A stretch of DNA of 64,000 nt from Psychrobacter sp. Pi2-52 (GCF_904846705.1 NZ_CAJHBS010000005.1:1-64000), one strand, 5' to 3'; numbered from the stretch's first letter, positions 47,158 through 57,357 are shown. Notes: generated by a model not told the origin, from the letters alone. Made by a program: numbers and translations.

Positions 47158-47241
47158 GCGATTGTGGTGGAATGGTAGACACGCCATCTTGAGGGGGTGG
47201 TGGCGAAAGCTGTGGGGGTTCAAGTCCCCCCAATCGCACCA
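47158..47241 (+). tRNA. tRNA-Leu (anticodon GAG)
   Basis: Acceptor GCGATTG pairs with CAATCGC, discriminator A, encoded CCA. The anticodon loop CTTGAGG gives GAG, reading CUC and CUU. A long variable arm (class II) is present, fitting leucine. It sits between secG and the initiator tRNA. Confidence 0.94.
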
Positions 47242-47319
47242 AGTTTTACACACGCAGCATAGCGTCAGGTTGGATTTTTAGTAGATAATACTTATTTTAT
47301 AATTAATTTAAAAAAAGTA

Positions 47320-47348
47320 TTGACACTTCTACAAAACCTCCCTATAAT
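47320..47348 (+). promoter_or_regulatory. Perfect consensus sigma-70 promoter for tRNA-fMet
   Basis: TTGACA (47320-47325), exactly 17 bases, TATAAT (47343-47348). An AT-rich tract resembling an UP element lies directly upstream. It starts 17 bases before the initiator tRNA and is probably one of the strongest promoters in the window. Confidence 0.93.
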
Positions 47349-47364
47349 ATGCGTTCTAGATTGA

Positions 47365-47441
<77 letters not shown>

Positions 47442-47895
47442 CTTTTTATACTGATGTTTTGTACACTAAATTTGTCAGTACCGATTAGCCCACCATTATG
47501 TTTGTGGGTTTTTTTGTATCTGAAGGTCAGTGTTATCGCGGTATCTATCCTACTTATGCTAAGCTCTAAGTCTATAGAGTACGATATTACTCGTCACTGG
47601 TCATCATCGGCCGCTACCGGCACGATGCTTCTTAAGCAACACTATCTTTTATTCCTCATACTTTTATCGATAGTAGTGCTTTATAAATAATAAAAGCATT
47701 GTTTGGCCGAGCTTGATGTTTTTTACGCTCGTCCCTATATAAATGCACAATATGTATCATATATTTGTGATTTAAAATTATATACTGACCGTGATTCTTA
47801 TCATCATAAGATTGTTATATATATAGATAAGAGTCAATCTTTAATACGGTTTACTAAGTACGATAGATAAGTGAATAGGAAAATACAAAGAGATT
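47442..47895. other. Spacer between tRNA-fMet and rimP
   Basis: This holds a terminator at 47489-47515. AT-rich sequence after it likely carries a separate rimP promoter. The 91-codon frame from 47415 overlaps the tRNA and is not a gene. Confidence 0.5.
47489..47515 (+). terminator. Terminator after tRNA-fMet
   Basis: CCCAC pairs with GTGGG over a 10-base loop, followed by seven T. The short stem suggests partial readthrough into rimP-nusA-infB. Confidence 0.7.
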
Positions 47896-48396
47896 ATGAA
47901 GCTTTCGACTAAAGTTGCAGAACTGACTAATATTATTGCCCCTGCCGTGGCCGCTTGTGATGTGTCATTATGGGGTATCGAGTTTGCGCCACAAGGTCGT
48001 CGCTCTTTACTACGTATCTATATTGAGGCATTGCCAGAAGAGCAAGCCCAAGATAAACAAGTAACGATTGAAGACTGCGCGGCAGTAAACCATCAAGTAA
48101 GCGGTATCTTAGAAGTTCATGATCCTATCGCTGGTGAATACATCTTAGAAGTATCTTCACCTGGTTTTGATCGTGCGTTTTTCTCAGATGAGCAAATGCA
48201 TGCGTATGTTGGTCAAACTGTGAGCTTGCGTCTGATTCAAGCTATCGGCACAGGCGATCAAAAACGTCGTAAAGCCACAGGTACTTTAGATAGTATTGAT
48301 GAAAACTCTTTAAAACTGACGTCAAGTGATGGCGAGCAGTTTGAGATTGCATTAAGTAATATTGATAAAGCCAATTTGATTTATGAAGATGCCTAG
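47896..48396 (+). CDS. rimP: Ribosome maturation factor RimP
   Basis: RimP helps assemble the 30S subunit. The 166-residue protein has LWGIEFAPQGRRSLLRIYIE, the DCAAVNHQVSGILEVHDPI helix and YILEVSSPGFDRAF, then a C-terminal SH3-like domain (TGTLDSIDENSLKL). The first gene of rimP-nusA-infB. Confidence 0.95.
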   Translation: MKLSTKVAELTNIIAPAVAACDVSLWGIEFAPQGRRSLLRIYIEALPEEQAQDKQVTIEDCAAVNHQVSGILEVHDPIAGEYILEVSSPGFDRAFFSDEQMHAYVGQTVSLRLIQAIGTGDQKRRKATGTLDSIDENSLKLTSSDGEQFEIALSNIDKANLIYEDA

Positions 48397-48531
48397 ATTT
48401 TTACTAGGGTAACTGTTTATAGATAGACAGTTTTATCTTCCAATAGCTTATGTGGCTTATAGCAACTATATAATAGCAGCACCCAAATTATAAAATTTAA
48501 GTCAATTAAAAAATGATAGGACAGGTATAGC

Positions 48532-50016
48532 ATGAGTCGTGAAATCTTAACGGTAGTAGAAACTGTCAGTAATGAAAAGGGCTTAAATCCTGAAGATATC
48601 TTTGAAGCAATTGAAGACGCTTTAGTGGTATCGACTAAGAAGAAAGTATATACCGAGCAGCCAGAAGTGGCTGTACGGGTAGCAATCGACCGTGCAACTG
48701 GCGATTACGATACTTATCGTTACTGGACAGTGGTTGCAGATGAAGACCATGAAATGCCAGCTTGTCAGCTTGCTATCACCGATCTTGATCAAGAAGAGTG
48801 GTCAATTGGTGATATTAAAGAAGAGCAAATTGAATCAATCGAATTTGGTCGTATTGCTGCTACTCAAGCCAAACAAGTCATCATCCAAAAGATTCGTGAA
48901 GCTGAGCGTGCACTAGTTGCAGACGCTTTCGAGCCACGTGTTGGTGAAATGATGTATGGCGAAGTCAAAAAACAGACTCGTGATGGCTATATTATTGATT
49001 TGGGTGACAATGCCGAAGGTTATTTGTCACGTGATCAAATGTTGCCACGCGAACAACTCCGTGCAAAATCACGTATTAACGCTATCTTGTACCATGTGAA
49101 CCGTGAAAACCGCGGAGCACAGTTACTGTTATCTCGCACGCATCCTGAAATGCTATCAGCATTGATGCAAAAAGAAGTGCCTGAGATTGCAGAACAAATT
49201 ATCGAAATTCGTAACGTCGCTCGTCTGCCAGGTACTCGTGCTAAAATAGCCGTGAAGACTAACGATCATCGTATTGATCCAGTTGGCGCTTGTATTGGTA
49301 TGCGTGGTACACGTATCCAAGCAGTACAGCAAGAGCTAGACGGTGAGCGTATTGATGTGGTGGTATGGTCAGATGATCCTGCCCAGTTCATCATCAGCTC
49401 TCTAGAGCCTGCTGACGTAAGCAGTATCATTTTAGATGAAGATACGCAAACGGCAGATATTATCTTTAGCACTAATGATCAGTTGGCGCGTGCTATTGGA
49501 TCACAAGGTCAAAACGTACGTCTAGCGTCTGAGTTGACGGGCTATAAGCTGAATATGATGCTTGAAGAAGAGTATCAGCAACGTCAACAAAACGAATCAA
49601 AAGCGTTTATTGAATTATTCTATGAGCGCCTAGAAGTAGATAAAGATTTAGCACAGGCATTGGTTGATATTGGTTTTACCAGTATTGAAGAAGTGGCCTA
49701 TGTACCAGTTGAGACTTTCTATGATATCGAAGGTCTAGACGATGAAGCGATTGATATGATTCAAGAGCGTGCTAAAGAAGTCGTCATCGCTGATGAACTG
49801 GTCAAACAACAGAACATGAAAGAGCCAAGTCAAGAGCTTCAAGAGCTTGAAGGTATGACAGTCAGTTGGGCTTATAAAATGGCGCAAAAAGACATTATTA
49901 CTGTTGATGACTTGGCAGAACAAGCCGTCTTCGATCTAGAAGATATCGAAGGATTAGACTCTGAAACTGCAGGAAAACTCATCATGAAAGCTCGGGAATC
50001 TTGGTTCGATGAATAA
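48532..50016 (+). CDS. nusA: Transcription termination/antitermination protein NusA
   Basis: NusA modulates RNA polymerase pausing, termination and antitermination. Domains in order: N-domain (about 1-125), S1 (EMMYGEVKKQTRDGYIIDLG), KH1 and KH2 (PVGACIGMRGTRIQAV and RAIGSQGQNVRLAS), and two acidic C-terminal repeats (about 360-490). The length of 494 matches E. coli (495), including both C-terminal repeats. Confidence 0.98.
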   Translation: MSREILTVVETVSNEKGLNPEDIFEAIEDALVVSTKKKVYTEQPEVAVRVAIDRATGDYDTYRYWTVVADEDHEMPACQLAITDLDQEEWSIGDIKEEQIESIEFGRIAATQAKQVIIQKIREAERALVADAFEPRVGEMMYGEVKKQTRDGYIIDLGDNAEGYLSRDQMLPREQLRAKSRINAILYHVNRENRGAQLLLSRTHPEMLSALMQKEVPEIAEQIIEIRNVARLPGTRAKIAVKTNDHRIDPVGACIGMRGTRIQAVQQELDGERIDVVVWSDDPAQFIISSLEPADVSSIILDEDTQTADIIFSTNDQLARAIGSQGQNVRLASELTGYKLNMMLEEEYQQRQQNESKAFIELFYERLEVDKDLAQALVDIGFTSIEEVAYVPVETFYDIEGLDDEAIDMIQERAKEVVIADELVKQQNMKEPSQELQELEGMTVSWAYKMAQKDIITVDDLAEQAVFDLEDIEGLDSETAGKLIMKARESWFDE

Positions 50017-50164
50017 GCGGTAACTGCATATCGCTGTCTTTTGGTGATATGCTATTGAGAATAAAGCGCTGATATCTATTTATAAGTATCAGCCTTAACC
50101 CAATCATTTGTAGCCAACAACTGAATTGAACATATAGCAAATAATAGACAGTAGGTGATAATAA

Positions 50165-52885
50165 ATGGCAGATAAGACCGTCAAAGAACTGGCAGAAATG
50201 GTAGGCAAAACTACAGATGCTGTAAAGCAGCAATTAGTAGATGCTGGCCTGCCTGCTCGCGCAGAGGATGACCTAGTCACCGAGCTTGAGCAAGAAAAGC
50301 TGGTGACGTATTTAAAGCAAAGTCATGGTCAACAAGAAAAGCGTCGTATTAGTCTTAAATCTAAGACGACCAGTACTGCACGTGTGACCGGCTCTTCTGG
50401 TAAATCTAAGAGCGTCAATGTAGAAGTGCGTAAAAAGAAAGTATTCGAAAAGCCTGATCCAGAAAAGATGGCTGAAGAACTAGCCGCTCGTGAGCAGGCT
50501 CTAATTGAGTCTCAAGAACGTGCAGCAAAAGAAGCTGAAGAACGTGCCGCTACTAAGAAAAAAGCGGAAGAGCGTCAAGCAGCAACGCTAGCAGCAATGC
50601 GCGCAAGCTTAGGCTCTAGCAAAAAATCAGACGACAAAAACGATGATATTTCTACATCAGTTGTTGTCAAAAAAGGCGGTAAAGCGAAGGCTGAAGTTAA
50701 GCCTAAAGAACAGCCGAAGAAGAAAGTTGCTGCAACTAAGCCTAAAGTTGAAACCGCTGCTGAGCGTAAAGCTCGCGAGACTCGTGAGAAAGAAGAAGCG
50801 CGTCTGCGTGAAATCGAATTAGAAACCCGCCGCACACAAGCTGAAGAAGCGCAAAAGCGTACACTTGAGCAAATGCGCAAGATGGCTGGTAAATATACAG
50901 ATCGTGAGCCTGTTACTGAAGTACGTAAAGATGAGCCATTGGCTGAAGGTTTGGTCGGTGATGCATTAGAAGAGTCTTTCGAAAAAGAGCGTCGCGAAAT
51001 CAAACGTGGTTCGAACAGTACTGGTACTCGTGGTCGTCGTCGTAAGAACCAAGATGAGCGTGAAATCAAAAATCGCAAAAACGGTTTGCGTTCAACTCAA
51101 GCATCACAGCATAAATTTGAAAAACCTGTTGAAAAAATCGTCTATGATGTCGAGATTAGTGAGCAAATTTCAGTTGCCGATCTTGCTCAGCGTATGGCGG
51201 TTAAAGCTCGCGAAGTAACCAAATTACTTATGAAAATGGGTGAAATGGCTCGTGAGTCAGATACGATTGATCAAGCAACCGCAAGCTTGCTTGTTGAAGA
51301 GATGGGTCACAACCCAGTACCAGTTAGTGATACTAAAGTCGAAGATGACTTACAGTACGCAGTTGATGAGCGTAGCAGCAACATCCAGACTCGTCCACCA
51401 GTAGTGACTATCATGGGTCACGTTGATCATGGTAAGACCTCACTACTAGATAAAATTCGTGAAACGAAAGTTGCGAATGGTGAAGCGGGTGGCATTACAC
51501 AGCATATCGGTGCTTACCATGTAAAAACTGATCGCGGTGTTATTACTTTCCTTGATACTCCAGGTCACGCAGCGTTTAGCGCAATGCGTTCACGTGGTGC
51601 TCAAGCGACTGATATCGTTGTATTGGTGGTTGCAGCTGATGATGGCATGATGCCACAAACAGCAGAAGCAATTGATCATGCACGCGCAGCTGGTACGCCA
51701 ATTATTGTTGCTATCAACAAAATGGATAAGCCAGGCGCTGATCCTGACCGTGTTCTTAATGAATTAACGACGAAAGAAGTTGTTTCAGAAGAATGGGGTG
51801 GCGATACACCAATGGCTCGTATCTCGGCCAAAACAGGCGAAGGTATCGAAGACTTGCTAGAGTTCATTAGCTTGCAAGCTGAGCTAATGGAACTAGAAGC
51901 GCCATTAGACGGTGCTGCTCAGGGTGTGGTTATTGAATCGAGACTTGAAAAAGGTCGTGGTCCTGTCGTTAGTGTCCTAGTGAAAAAAGGGACATTGAAA
52001 CAAGGCGACTTGGTTCTAGCTGGTGAGCACTATGGTAAAGTTCGTGCATTGACCGATGAGCATGGCCAACGTATTAAATCAGCTGGTCCTTCTATTCCTG
52101 TAGAGATTTTGGGTCTACCTGAAACACCTGCTGCTGGTAGTGAGTTCCTAGTTGTAACGGATGAGAAAAAAGCTCGTGAAGTTGCGGACTTTAGAACCAA
52201 CCGTGAGCGTCAACTCGAACGTCAAAATGCGATGCGTTTGGAAAGCATGTTTGATCAGATGGGCCAAGGCGATGTGTCATTCTTGAATATCGTACTAAAA
52301 ACAGACGTACGTGGTTCACTTGAAGCACTACTAGCTGCCCTAAATGAATTGTCTACTGACGAAGTAAAAGTCAGAGTTATCAGTTCAGGCGTTGGTCCTA
52401 TCTCTGAGTCTGACGTAACCCTTGCCGAATCTAGTGAAGCGGTACTTTTAGGCTTTAACGTTCGTGCAGATGCTACCGCACGTCGCAAAGCAGACACTGC
52501 TAACATGGATATTCGCTACTATAGCGTAATCTATGGTTTGATCGATGATGTTAAATCAGCAATGAGCGGTATGCTTGCTCCTGAACATCGTGAGAAAATC
52601 CTTGGTGTCGCAGACGTTCGTGAAGTATTCCGTTCTAGTAAGTTCGGTGCTGCTGCTGGTTGTATGGTGGTTGAAGGTACAATTTATCGCAACAAACCTA
52701 TCCGCGTATTGCGTGATGATCAAGTTATCTTTACTGGTCAATTGCAATCATTGCGTCGTTATAAAGAAGACGTTAATGAAGTACGTACTGGTATGGAATG
52801 TGGTCTGGCCGTTCGTGGCTATGATGTTGAAGCTGGTGATAAGATCGAAGTCTTTGAAATCCAAGAGTTCGCACGTACTATCTAA
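50165..52885 (+). CDS. infB: Translation initiation factor IF-2
   Basis: IF-2 is the GTPase that places initiator tRNA on the ribosome; the initiator tRNA gene is just upstream. An N-terminal IF2_N domain ([19 protein letters not shown]) precedes a long charged linker (about 90-310), rich in Lys/Glu/Ala. A second IF2_N domain follows. The G domain has [20 protein letters not shown] and NKMDKPG. Domains II-IV complete the 906 residues. Internal starts for shorter isoforms are possible, but I cannot place them. Confidence 0.98.
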   Translation: MADKTVKELAEMVGKTTDAVKQQLVDAGLPARAEDDLVTELEQEKLVTYLKQSHGQQEKRRISLKSKTTSTARVTGSSGKSKSVNVEVRKKKVFEKPDPEKMAEELAAREQALIESQERAAKEAEERAATKKKAEERQAATLAAMRASLGSSKKSDDKNDDISTSVVVKKGGKAKAEVKPKEQPKKKVAATKPKVETAAERKARETREKEEARLREIELETRRTQAEEAQKRTLEQMRKMAGKYTDREPVTEVRKDEPLAEGLVGDALEESFEKERREIKRGSNSTGTRGRRRKNQDEREIKNRKNGLRSTQASQHKFEKPVEKIVYDVEISEQISVADLAQRMAVKAREVTKLLMKMGEMARESDTIDQATASLLVEEMGHNPVPVSDTKVEDDLQYAVDERSSNIQTRPPVVTIMGHVDHGKTSLLDKIRETKVANGEAGGITQHIGAYHVKTDRGVITFLDTPGHAAFSAMRSRGAQATDIVVLVVAADDGMMPQTAEAIDHARAAGTPIIVAINKMDKPGADPDRVLNELTTKEVVSEEWGGDTPMARISAKTGEGIEDLLEFISLQAELMELEAPLDGAAQGVVIESRLEKGRGPVVSVLVKKGTLKQGDLVLAGEHYGKVRALTDEHGQRIKSAGPSIPVEILGLPETPAAGSEFLVVTDEKKAREVADFRTNRERQLERQNAMRLESMFDQMGQGDVSFLNIVLKTDVRGSLEALLAALNELSTDEVKVRVISSGVGPISESDVTLAESSEAVLLGFNVRADATARRKADTANMDIRYYSVIYGLIDDVKSAMSGMLAPEHREKILGVADVREVFRSSKFGAAAGCMVVEGTIYRNKPIRVLRDDQVIFTGQLQSLRRYKEDVNEVRTGMECGLAVRGYDVEAGDKIEVFEIQEFARTI

Positions 52886-52973
52886 AGCTGCTGTTCGATA
52901 GCAGAGTATGTCTTAATGCAATATGCGTAATCCGCTGAGCTGTTTAGATACTTTGCTAATATTCAGCTGTACT

Positions 52974-53008
52974 TAGGCCTAACAGGTACATCCTGCTAGG
53001 CCTTTTTT
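52974..53008 (+). terminator. Intrinsic terminator between infB and rbfA
   Basis: AGGCCTA-A-CAGG pairs with CCTG-C-TAGGCCT, followed by TTTTT. It splits an operon that is continuous in E. coli. Confidence 0.88.
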
Positions 53009-53086
53009 AGCACATATCAGTGCAACATTTATTAATCAGCAGATTTATACAGTAATAAAATAAGCCCATTAAAGTAAGGTAATAAC

Positions 53087-53476
53087 ATGAACCAACGTTT
53101 ACAAAGATTATCGGATCAGATTCAGCGTGAGCTTGCTGTTCTTATTCGTGATGAAGTCAATGACCCTCGTCTAACGGGTTTTGTCACAATCTCTAGTGTC
53201 AAAGTTAGCCCAGATTTAGGCTATGCGGACGTCTATGTCACTATCATGGAGCCTGAGCTCAATGATTCTATGAACAAGACCAATCATGAAGAAAGTATCA
53301 AAGTATTGAATAAAGCAGCAGGGTTTTTGCGTACGGAACTAAGCCATAGCTTAAAAACACGTACTACGCCGCGCTTACGTTTTCATTATGATGAAGTAAC
53401 GGCTCGTGGTAACTATATGATGGACTTGATTAGTAAGGCCGTGACTAAAACTGAGCAAAACGAGAATGACGAGTAA
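53087..53476 (+). CDS. rbfA: Ribosome-binding factor A
   Basis: RbfA matures the 16S 5' end and aids growth in the cold. The KH-like fold pattern is present: QRLSDQIQRELAVLIRDEV, DPRLTGFVTISSVKVSPDLGYADVYVT (in part) and GFLRTELSHSLKTRTTPRLRF. 129 residues. truB follows nine bases later. Confidence 0.96.
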   Translation: MNQRLQRLSDQIQRELAVLIRDEVNDPRLTGFVTISSVKVSPDLGYADVYVTIMEPELNDSMNKTNHEESIKVLNKAAGFLRTELSHSLKTRTTPRLRFHYDEVTARGNYMMDLISKAVTKTEQNENDE

Positions 53477-53485
53477 ATTATTATT

Positions 53486-54577
53486 ATGTCTATAGCGTCT
53501 AAGCAAGTTGATAAAAAAGCCAATAAATTACCTGAAAAAGTAAAAGTTTCAGGTGTCATATTGGTGGATAAACCCAAAGGTATGACCTCGCAGCAAGTCG
53601 TGTCAAAAGTGAAGTATTTATTTAAATCACCGATACACGATAGTAAAAAGGCAGGGCATACAGGGACGCTTGATCCGATGGCAACTGGCCTGTTGCCTAT
53701 TTGTTTGGGTGAAGCCACCAAGTTTAGCCATTATCAACTGGATGCTGATAAATCTTATCAAGCGACTATCTTGCTAGGTAGTCAAACCGATACTGGTGAT
53801 GCTGATGGTCAAATCGTAACGCAGGCATCTATTCCCGTATTTGACGAAGCATCATTGGCGACTATTGTCCAGCAGTTTTTGGGTGCTCAGCAGCAGATAC
53901 CTCCGATGTATTCAGCGCTAAAAAAAGATGGCAAAAAACTGTATGAATATGCTCGCGCTGGTATTGAGGTTGATAGACCGCCTAGAGATATCACGATTAA
54001 AGCAATCAATCTACAGATGATAGATGATACCCAGATTAATCTAATGGTTACTTGTACTAAAGGTACTTACGTACGTGTATTAGCGGAAGATATTGCAAAG
54101 CAGCTAGGTACGCTAGGACATTTGACGGCATTGCGTCGTACACAAGTAGGGAGCTTTAACATTGATGATGCGATCGCTTTATCTTCATTAGAAGAGCATG
54201 GTTTAGAGGAGCGACAGTCTTGGCTACTGCCCATCGATGCTTGTATTGATATCGATGCTGAGCTAACCCTGACAGAGGAACAATGCGCCCGCGTACATAT
54301 GGGGCAACGCTTAAACGTATTTGATGAGCTAACAGGTAAGCTCAAGGATTATGTTGCTAGAATGGTTTCTGACCAGCTGTCTAAGAATAGCTCTGTCGAT
54401 ATTAATGATGATGCTAGTACTCACAGTAAAGCTAATATTGGTCTTGATGCGCCTCAGCTCCTAGAGCATGAAATACCTATTGATATACGTTTACTCAATG
54501 AGCAGGGAGAATTTCTCGGTTTGGGGTCTGTGAGCTTAAACGGACGTCTACAACCTAAGAAATTGATTCAGCGCTAA
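53486..54577 (+). CDS. truB: tRNA pseudouridine(55) synthase TruB
   Basis: TruB makes pseudouridine 55 in the tRNA T loop. VILVDKPKGMTSQQVV opens the catalytic domain; the nucleophile Asp is in GHTGTLDPMATGLLP. YSALKKDGKKLYEYARAG and CTKGTYVRVLAEDIA are also standard. The C-terminal region (about 295-335) has an Asn/Ser/Asp-rich insertion, giving 363 residues against 314 in E. coli. It ends at its own terminator. Confidence 0.96.
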   Translation: MSIASKQVDKKANKLPEKVKVSGVILVDKPKGMTSQQVVSKVKYLFKSPIHDSKKAGHTGTLDPMATGLLPICLGEATKFSHYQLDADKSYQATILLGSQTDTGDADGQIVTQASIPVFDEASLATIVQQFLGAQQQIPPMYSALKKDGKKLYEYARAGIEVDRPPRDITIKAINLQMIDDTQINLMVTCTKGTYVRVLAEDIAKQLGTLGHLTALRRTQVGSFNIDDAIALSSLEEHGLEERQSWLLPIDACIDIDAELTLTEEQCARVHMGQRLNVFDELTGKLKDYVARMVSDQLSKNSSVDINDDASTHSKANIGLDAPQLLEHEIPIDIRLLNEQGEFLGLGSVSLNGRLQPKKLIQR

Positions 54578-54963
54578 TAGTAAAGTTTTCATCAATGCTA
54601 CTTAAATAGAGAAACTACCACCTAATATTGGCTTGATTTACTAATAGTTTACACTAATCACATACCGTCACATTTTATTGCAGGTTTCGCCTATGGTGAA
54701 ACCTGTTTTTTTTGTACTCTAGATTCATCAGATAGGGAATGCTGAGTTAAAAAATAAAACGGACAAATATTATAAAAATAAAAAATTGCCATAAGGTTAA
54801 TAACTAAAACGATAAACAATTAAAAGTAAAAACCAATGCAGAAAGGACGCATTTGAACAAAAATAAAATAGTTCAAAGGAGAATGTACTGCCAAACAATA
54901 ATAAAACTAACTTATAAAAATATACTGGCTCACAAAAACTAATAGATAAGAAGAAGGAAAGTT
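54578..54963. other. Spacer between truB and the DJ-1/PfpI gene
   Basis: The truB terminator at 54681-54714 is followed by about 250 AT-rich bases leading into the PfpI gene, whose ribosome binding site is AAGAAGGAAAG. No promoter box is clear. Confidence 0.5.
54681..54714 (+). terminator. Intrinsic terminator of truB
   Basis: CAGGTTTC pairs with GAAACCTG, followed by eight T. Confidence 0.88.
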
Positions 54964-55488
54964 ATGAAAACGATCGCTTTTTTACTACATAACCACTTTG
55001 AACAAGCAGAGTATGAAGACGTCAATAATCAGCTAAAAGACAAAGGCTATAAAACACTTCTCATAACAACAAATGATAAAAAAGAAGTGCAAGCCATGCA
55101 GCAAGACGTAGATAAGAGTGATACTTTTACTGCTGATATCTTTGTAGAAGATGCTAACGTTTCTGACTATGATGCATTGGTGTTACCAGGTGGTACTGTC
55201 AACGCTGATACTATTCGTGGTAACGAAAAGGCTCATCAAATTATCAATGCTATTAATGAAGCAGGAAAGCCACTAGCTGTTATTTGTCATGCTCCTTGGG
55301 CTCTCATCAATACAGGTATTGCTAAAGGCAAAACCCTTACCGCTTATCCTACTTTGCAATTAGATCTAGAAAATGCTGGAGCAAACTACGTAGATAAGAC
55401 AGTTCAGGTAGATGGTAATCTTATTACTTCGCGTAACCCAGATGATATACCCAATTTTGTTGATGCCATAGATAAAGCATTATCTTAG
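54964..55488 (+). CDS. DJ-1/PfpI family protein
   Basis: The 174-residue protein has the class I amidotransferase-like fold: LLHNHFEQAEYED (conserved Glu region), DALVLPGGTVNAD, and the nucleophile elbow VICHAPWALIN with the reactive Cys. NLITSRNPDDIPNFVDAI closes the domain. This matches the YhbO/PfpI branch (deglycase or chaperone claims, stress protection). It sits with two tiny acidic-protein genes, apart from the ribosome-related genes around it, suggesting a stress-related insertion in the block. Confidence 0.92.
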   Translation: MKTIAFLLHNHFEQAEYEDVNNQLKDKGYKTLLITTNDKKEVQAMQQDVDKSDTFTADIFVEDANVSDYDALVLPGGTVNADTIRGNEKAHQIINAINEAGKPLAVICHAPWALINTGIAKGKTLTAYPTLQLDLENAGANYVDKTVQVDGNLITSRNPDDIPNFVDAIDKALS

Positions 55489-55581
55489 AACTTTGGCTTC
55501 TAACTAAAAAAATTTAATTAAGTACTACTAAATCTTAACTCTGTACAATTAATATTTATAACCATAACTAAGGAAGATACT

Positions 55582-55743
55582 ATGTCAAATTCTAATCCAA
55601 ATGACACCAAGCTTGAGCAACAACGTTCTGATTCAGCAGAAGCAGCGCTTAAAGGTCAAACTGAAGACAATCATAGTGAAAACAGCGAAGCAGCAGCAGA
55701 ACGTATCGCAGCTAACTTAGAAAATGCGAAAGAAGATAAGTAG
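55582..55743 (+). CDS. Small acidic hydrophilic protein (53 aa)
   Basis: An ATG at 55582 with AAGGAAG upstream opens a 53-residue frame ending at TAG 55741-55743. The protein begins MSNSNPND and ends NLENAKEDK. It is rich in Glu, Ala, Ser and Asn, with no hydrophobic core, so probably disordered or a single helix. The ribosome binding site and the similar neighbour make it credible. Not recognised; function unknown. Confidence 0.72.
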   Translation: MSNSNPNDTKLEQQRSDSAEAALKGQTEDNHSENSEAAAERIAANLENAKEDK

Positions 55744-55752
55744 GTTTTTAAT

Positions 55753-55775
55753 ATGCCACCTATAATAGGTGGCAT
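55753..55775. other. Perfect 10-bp palindromic hairpin
   Basis: ATGCCACCTA-TAA-TAGGTGGCAT lies ten bases after the first small gene. The T run after it is missing, so it may be a weak terminator, an mRNA stabiliser or an operator. Confidence 0.7.
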
Positions 55776-55856
55776 CGATATGTTTATAGTTTGCACGTCT
55801 TATGATCGATGAGTGCAACGACAGTTAGTCCACAAAATAATAATTCAGGAGCTAAT

Positions 55857-56033
55857 ATGAGTAATTCACCGAACAATATGGACAAGCAAGAAAAAGAGAT
55901 TGAAAAGCTTGCAGAAGAAATCAATCCAAGTGAGCATACCGCCCCAGACAGTCTAGCGGAAGTGACTACTGCCGCGCCTCTTGAAGATGATGAACTAGGC
56001 GGCAATGCGACAGAGTCTGACGCTAATAAGTAG
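55857..56033 (+). CDS. Small acidic hydrophilic protein (58 aa)
   Basis: I chose the ATG at 55857, preceded by CAGGAGCTAAT, giving 58 residues beginning MSNSPNNMDKQEKEIEKLAE. A longer frame from 55809 lacks a ribosome binding site. The protein is acidic and polar with a short N-terminal helix and a loose Glu/Asp/Thr-rich tail. Its opening resembles that of the 53-residue protein upstream, so the two may be related. Function unknown. Confidence 0.7.
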   Translation: MSNSPNNMDKQEKEIEKLAEEINPSEHTAPDSLAEVTTAAPLEDDELGGNATESDANK

Positions 56034-56421
56034 CCTAAGTAGCCTAGGTAGGCTCTTAATAGATAGTTATCTATTAAATACTAGTTATTAGAAATTAAAT
56101 GTCGCTTTACAAGTATTATGAAAAACTGCTGCTAGTTCAGCAGTTTTTTGTTATAATTACCCCCACATTTAAATTAGGTTTTGAATGATGTACTGTAACT
56201 AGCCCATTACTTTGATTAAGTAGTGCTATAGCTAAATACAATGTACGATTTAAAATATATTAAATGGTTGTTAACCGAGCTTGTCGTACACTAGGTCAAC
56301 TCTAGTAATGCAGGGTTGTCCTGAATGGCGTACAAGTTATTTTATTTATTATTCTATTGCTTTAATACTGACTCAAATTGTAGTCCGTTTTTTAAAGTTT
56401 TTAGCATTGCCGGAGATATTT
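56034..56421. other. Leader region of rpsO
   Basis: This contains a terminator at 56121-56148 that closes the small-protein unit, a TATAAT at 56152-56157 that could be a -10 box, and about 250 bases of possible rpsO leader. E. coli S15 represses its own mRNA through a leader fold; I cannot show that here. Confidence 0.45.
56121..56148 (+). terminator. Intrinsic terminator before rpsO
   Basis: AAAAACTGCTG pairs with CAGCAGTTTTTT around a six-base loop. Confidence 0.88.
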
Positions 56422-56688
56422 ATGCTAACTAATACCGATCGTGAACAAATCATCGCTCAATACCAACGTGGCGAAAATGACACTGGTTCTCCAGAAGTTC
56501 AAGTAGCTTTGTTGAGTGCTCGTATCAATGATTTGCAGAATCACTTTAAAGCACACAAAGCTGACCATCATAGCCGTCGCGGTCTTATCCGTATGGTTAA
56601 CACGCGTCGTAAACTGCTTGATTACTTAAAAGGTAAAGACCTTGGTCGTTACACTACTCTAATCAGCCAGTTAGGTCTACGTCGTTAA
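56422..56688 (+). CDS. rpsO: 30S ribosomal protein S15
   Basis: S15 binds 16S rRNA early in 30S assembly. The 88-residue protein has [35 protein letters not shown] and [11 protein letters not shown], all hallmarks. The ATG at 56422 has CGGAGAT in front; the frame extending to 56281 is rejected because S15 is about 89 residues. It ends at a strong terminator, so pnp is transcribed mostly from its own leader. Confidence 0.98.
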   Translation: MLTNTDREQIIAQYQRGENDTGSPEVQVALLSARINDLQNHFKAHKADHHSRRGLIRMVNTRRKLLDYLKGKDLGRYTTLISQLGLRR

Positions 56689-56775
56689 TCTAACGACAAT
56701 AGTACGAGTGGATGCTAAATTTTTTGCTAAATCGCTTGGAACTTGTTTGTTGTTATCGATAAAATAGATTTTTCC

Positions 56776-56810
56776 AAAAACGGTGTGGAATAGTTTCACG
56801 CCGTTTTTTT
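56776..56810 (+). terminator. Intrinsic terminator of rpsO
   Basis: AAAAACGGTGTG pairs (one G-T wobble) with CACGCCGTTTTTTT. Confidence 0.87.
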
Positions 56811-57315
56811 ATGCTTATTCGTTTTAGATACCGTGTTCAAATAGTAAGAGCTATAACTCCTTCTATAGAATCGTTAAGAGGGATATTGGTACAAACTGTA
56901 CTAACCAAGTCTCAAGTACGGTATTTCCTGACGATAATTGCGCTACTGTGCAATTAATTGGTCAATGGCTATAAATCACTGTAAAATAATGCCTTGTGAG
57001 CTTGATAGCGCATCTGCTACAGATATGGCGATTATTGATAAAATATTTATTATTTGGCTTGGTAATCAGCGCAGATAGCTGATATTTGAAAGTTCAGAAA
57101 ATAGCCTATAGGGTTTTTAGCATCGAAGTCTTTTGACTTAATGTCTTTTTGATAGTATTTATAGTAAAGCCAAAATTGCACGACCGAATATACATAATAG
57201 TACGATGTCTAACTCAGACAAATATATGAGATAACCAAGTAACGTTATTGGCATTGGTTGCGATGATTTTTAATAGAAAACATGTCAACTGATAGCCATA
57301 TACACAGAATTTTAA

Positions 57316-57357
57316 TGACAGATATCAGCTTTTTTGACGCTGATATCAGTTTTGTCA
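57316..57357 (+). promoter_or_regulatory. Leader hairpin before pnp, possible RNase III/PNPase site
   Basis: GATATCAGC (57321-57329) pairs perfectly with GCTGATATC (57339-57347). An outer TGACA/TGTCA pair extends the stem past a five-base bulge. It ends about ten bases before the ribosome binding site AGGAAG. In E. coli, RNase III cuts a pnp leader stem and PNPase then represses its own mRNA; the position here fits, but cleavage is inferred. Confidence 0.6.
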
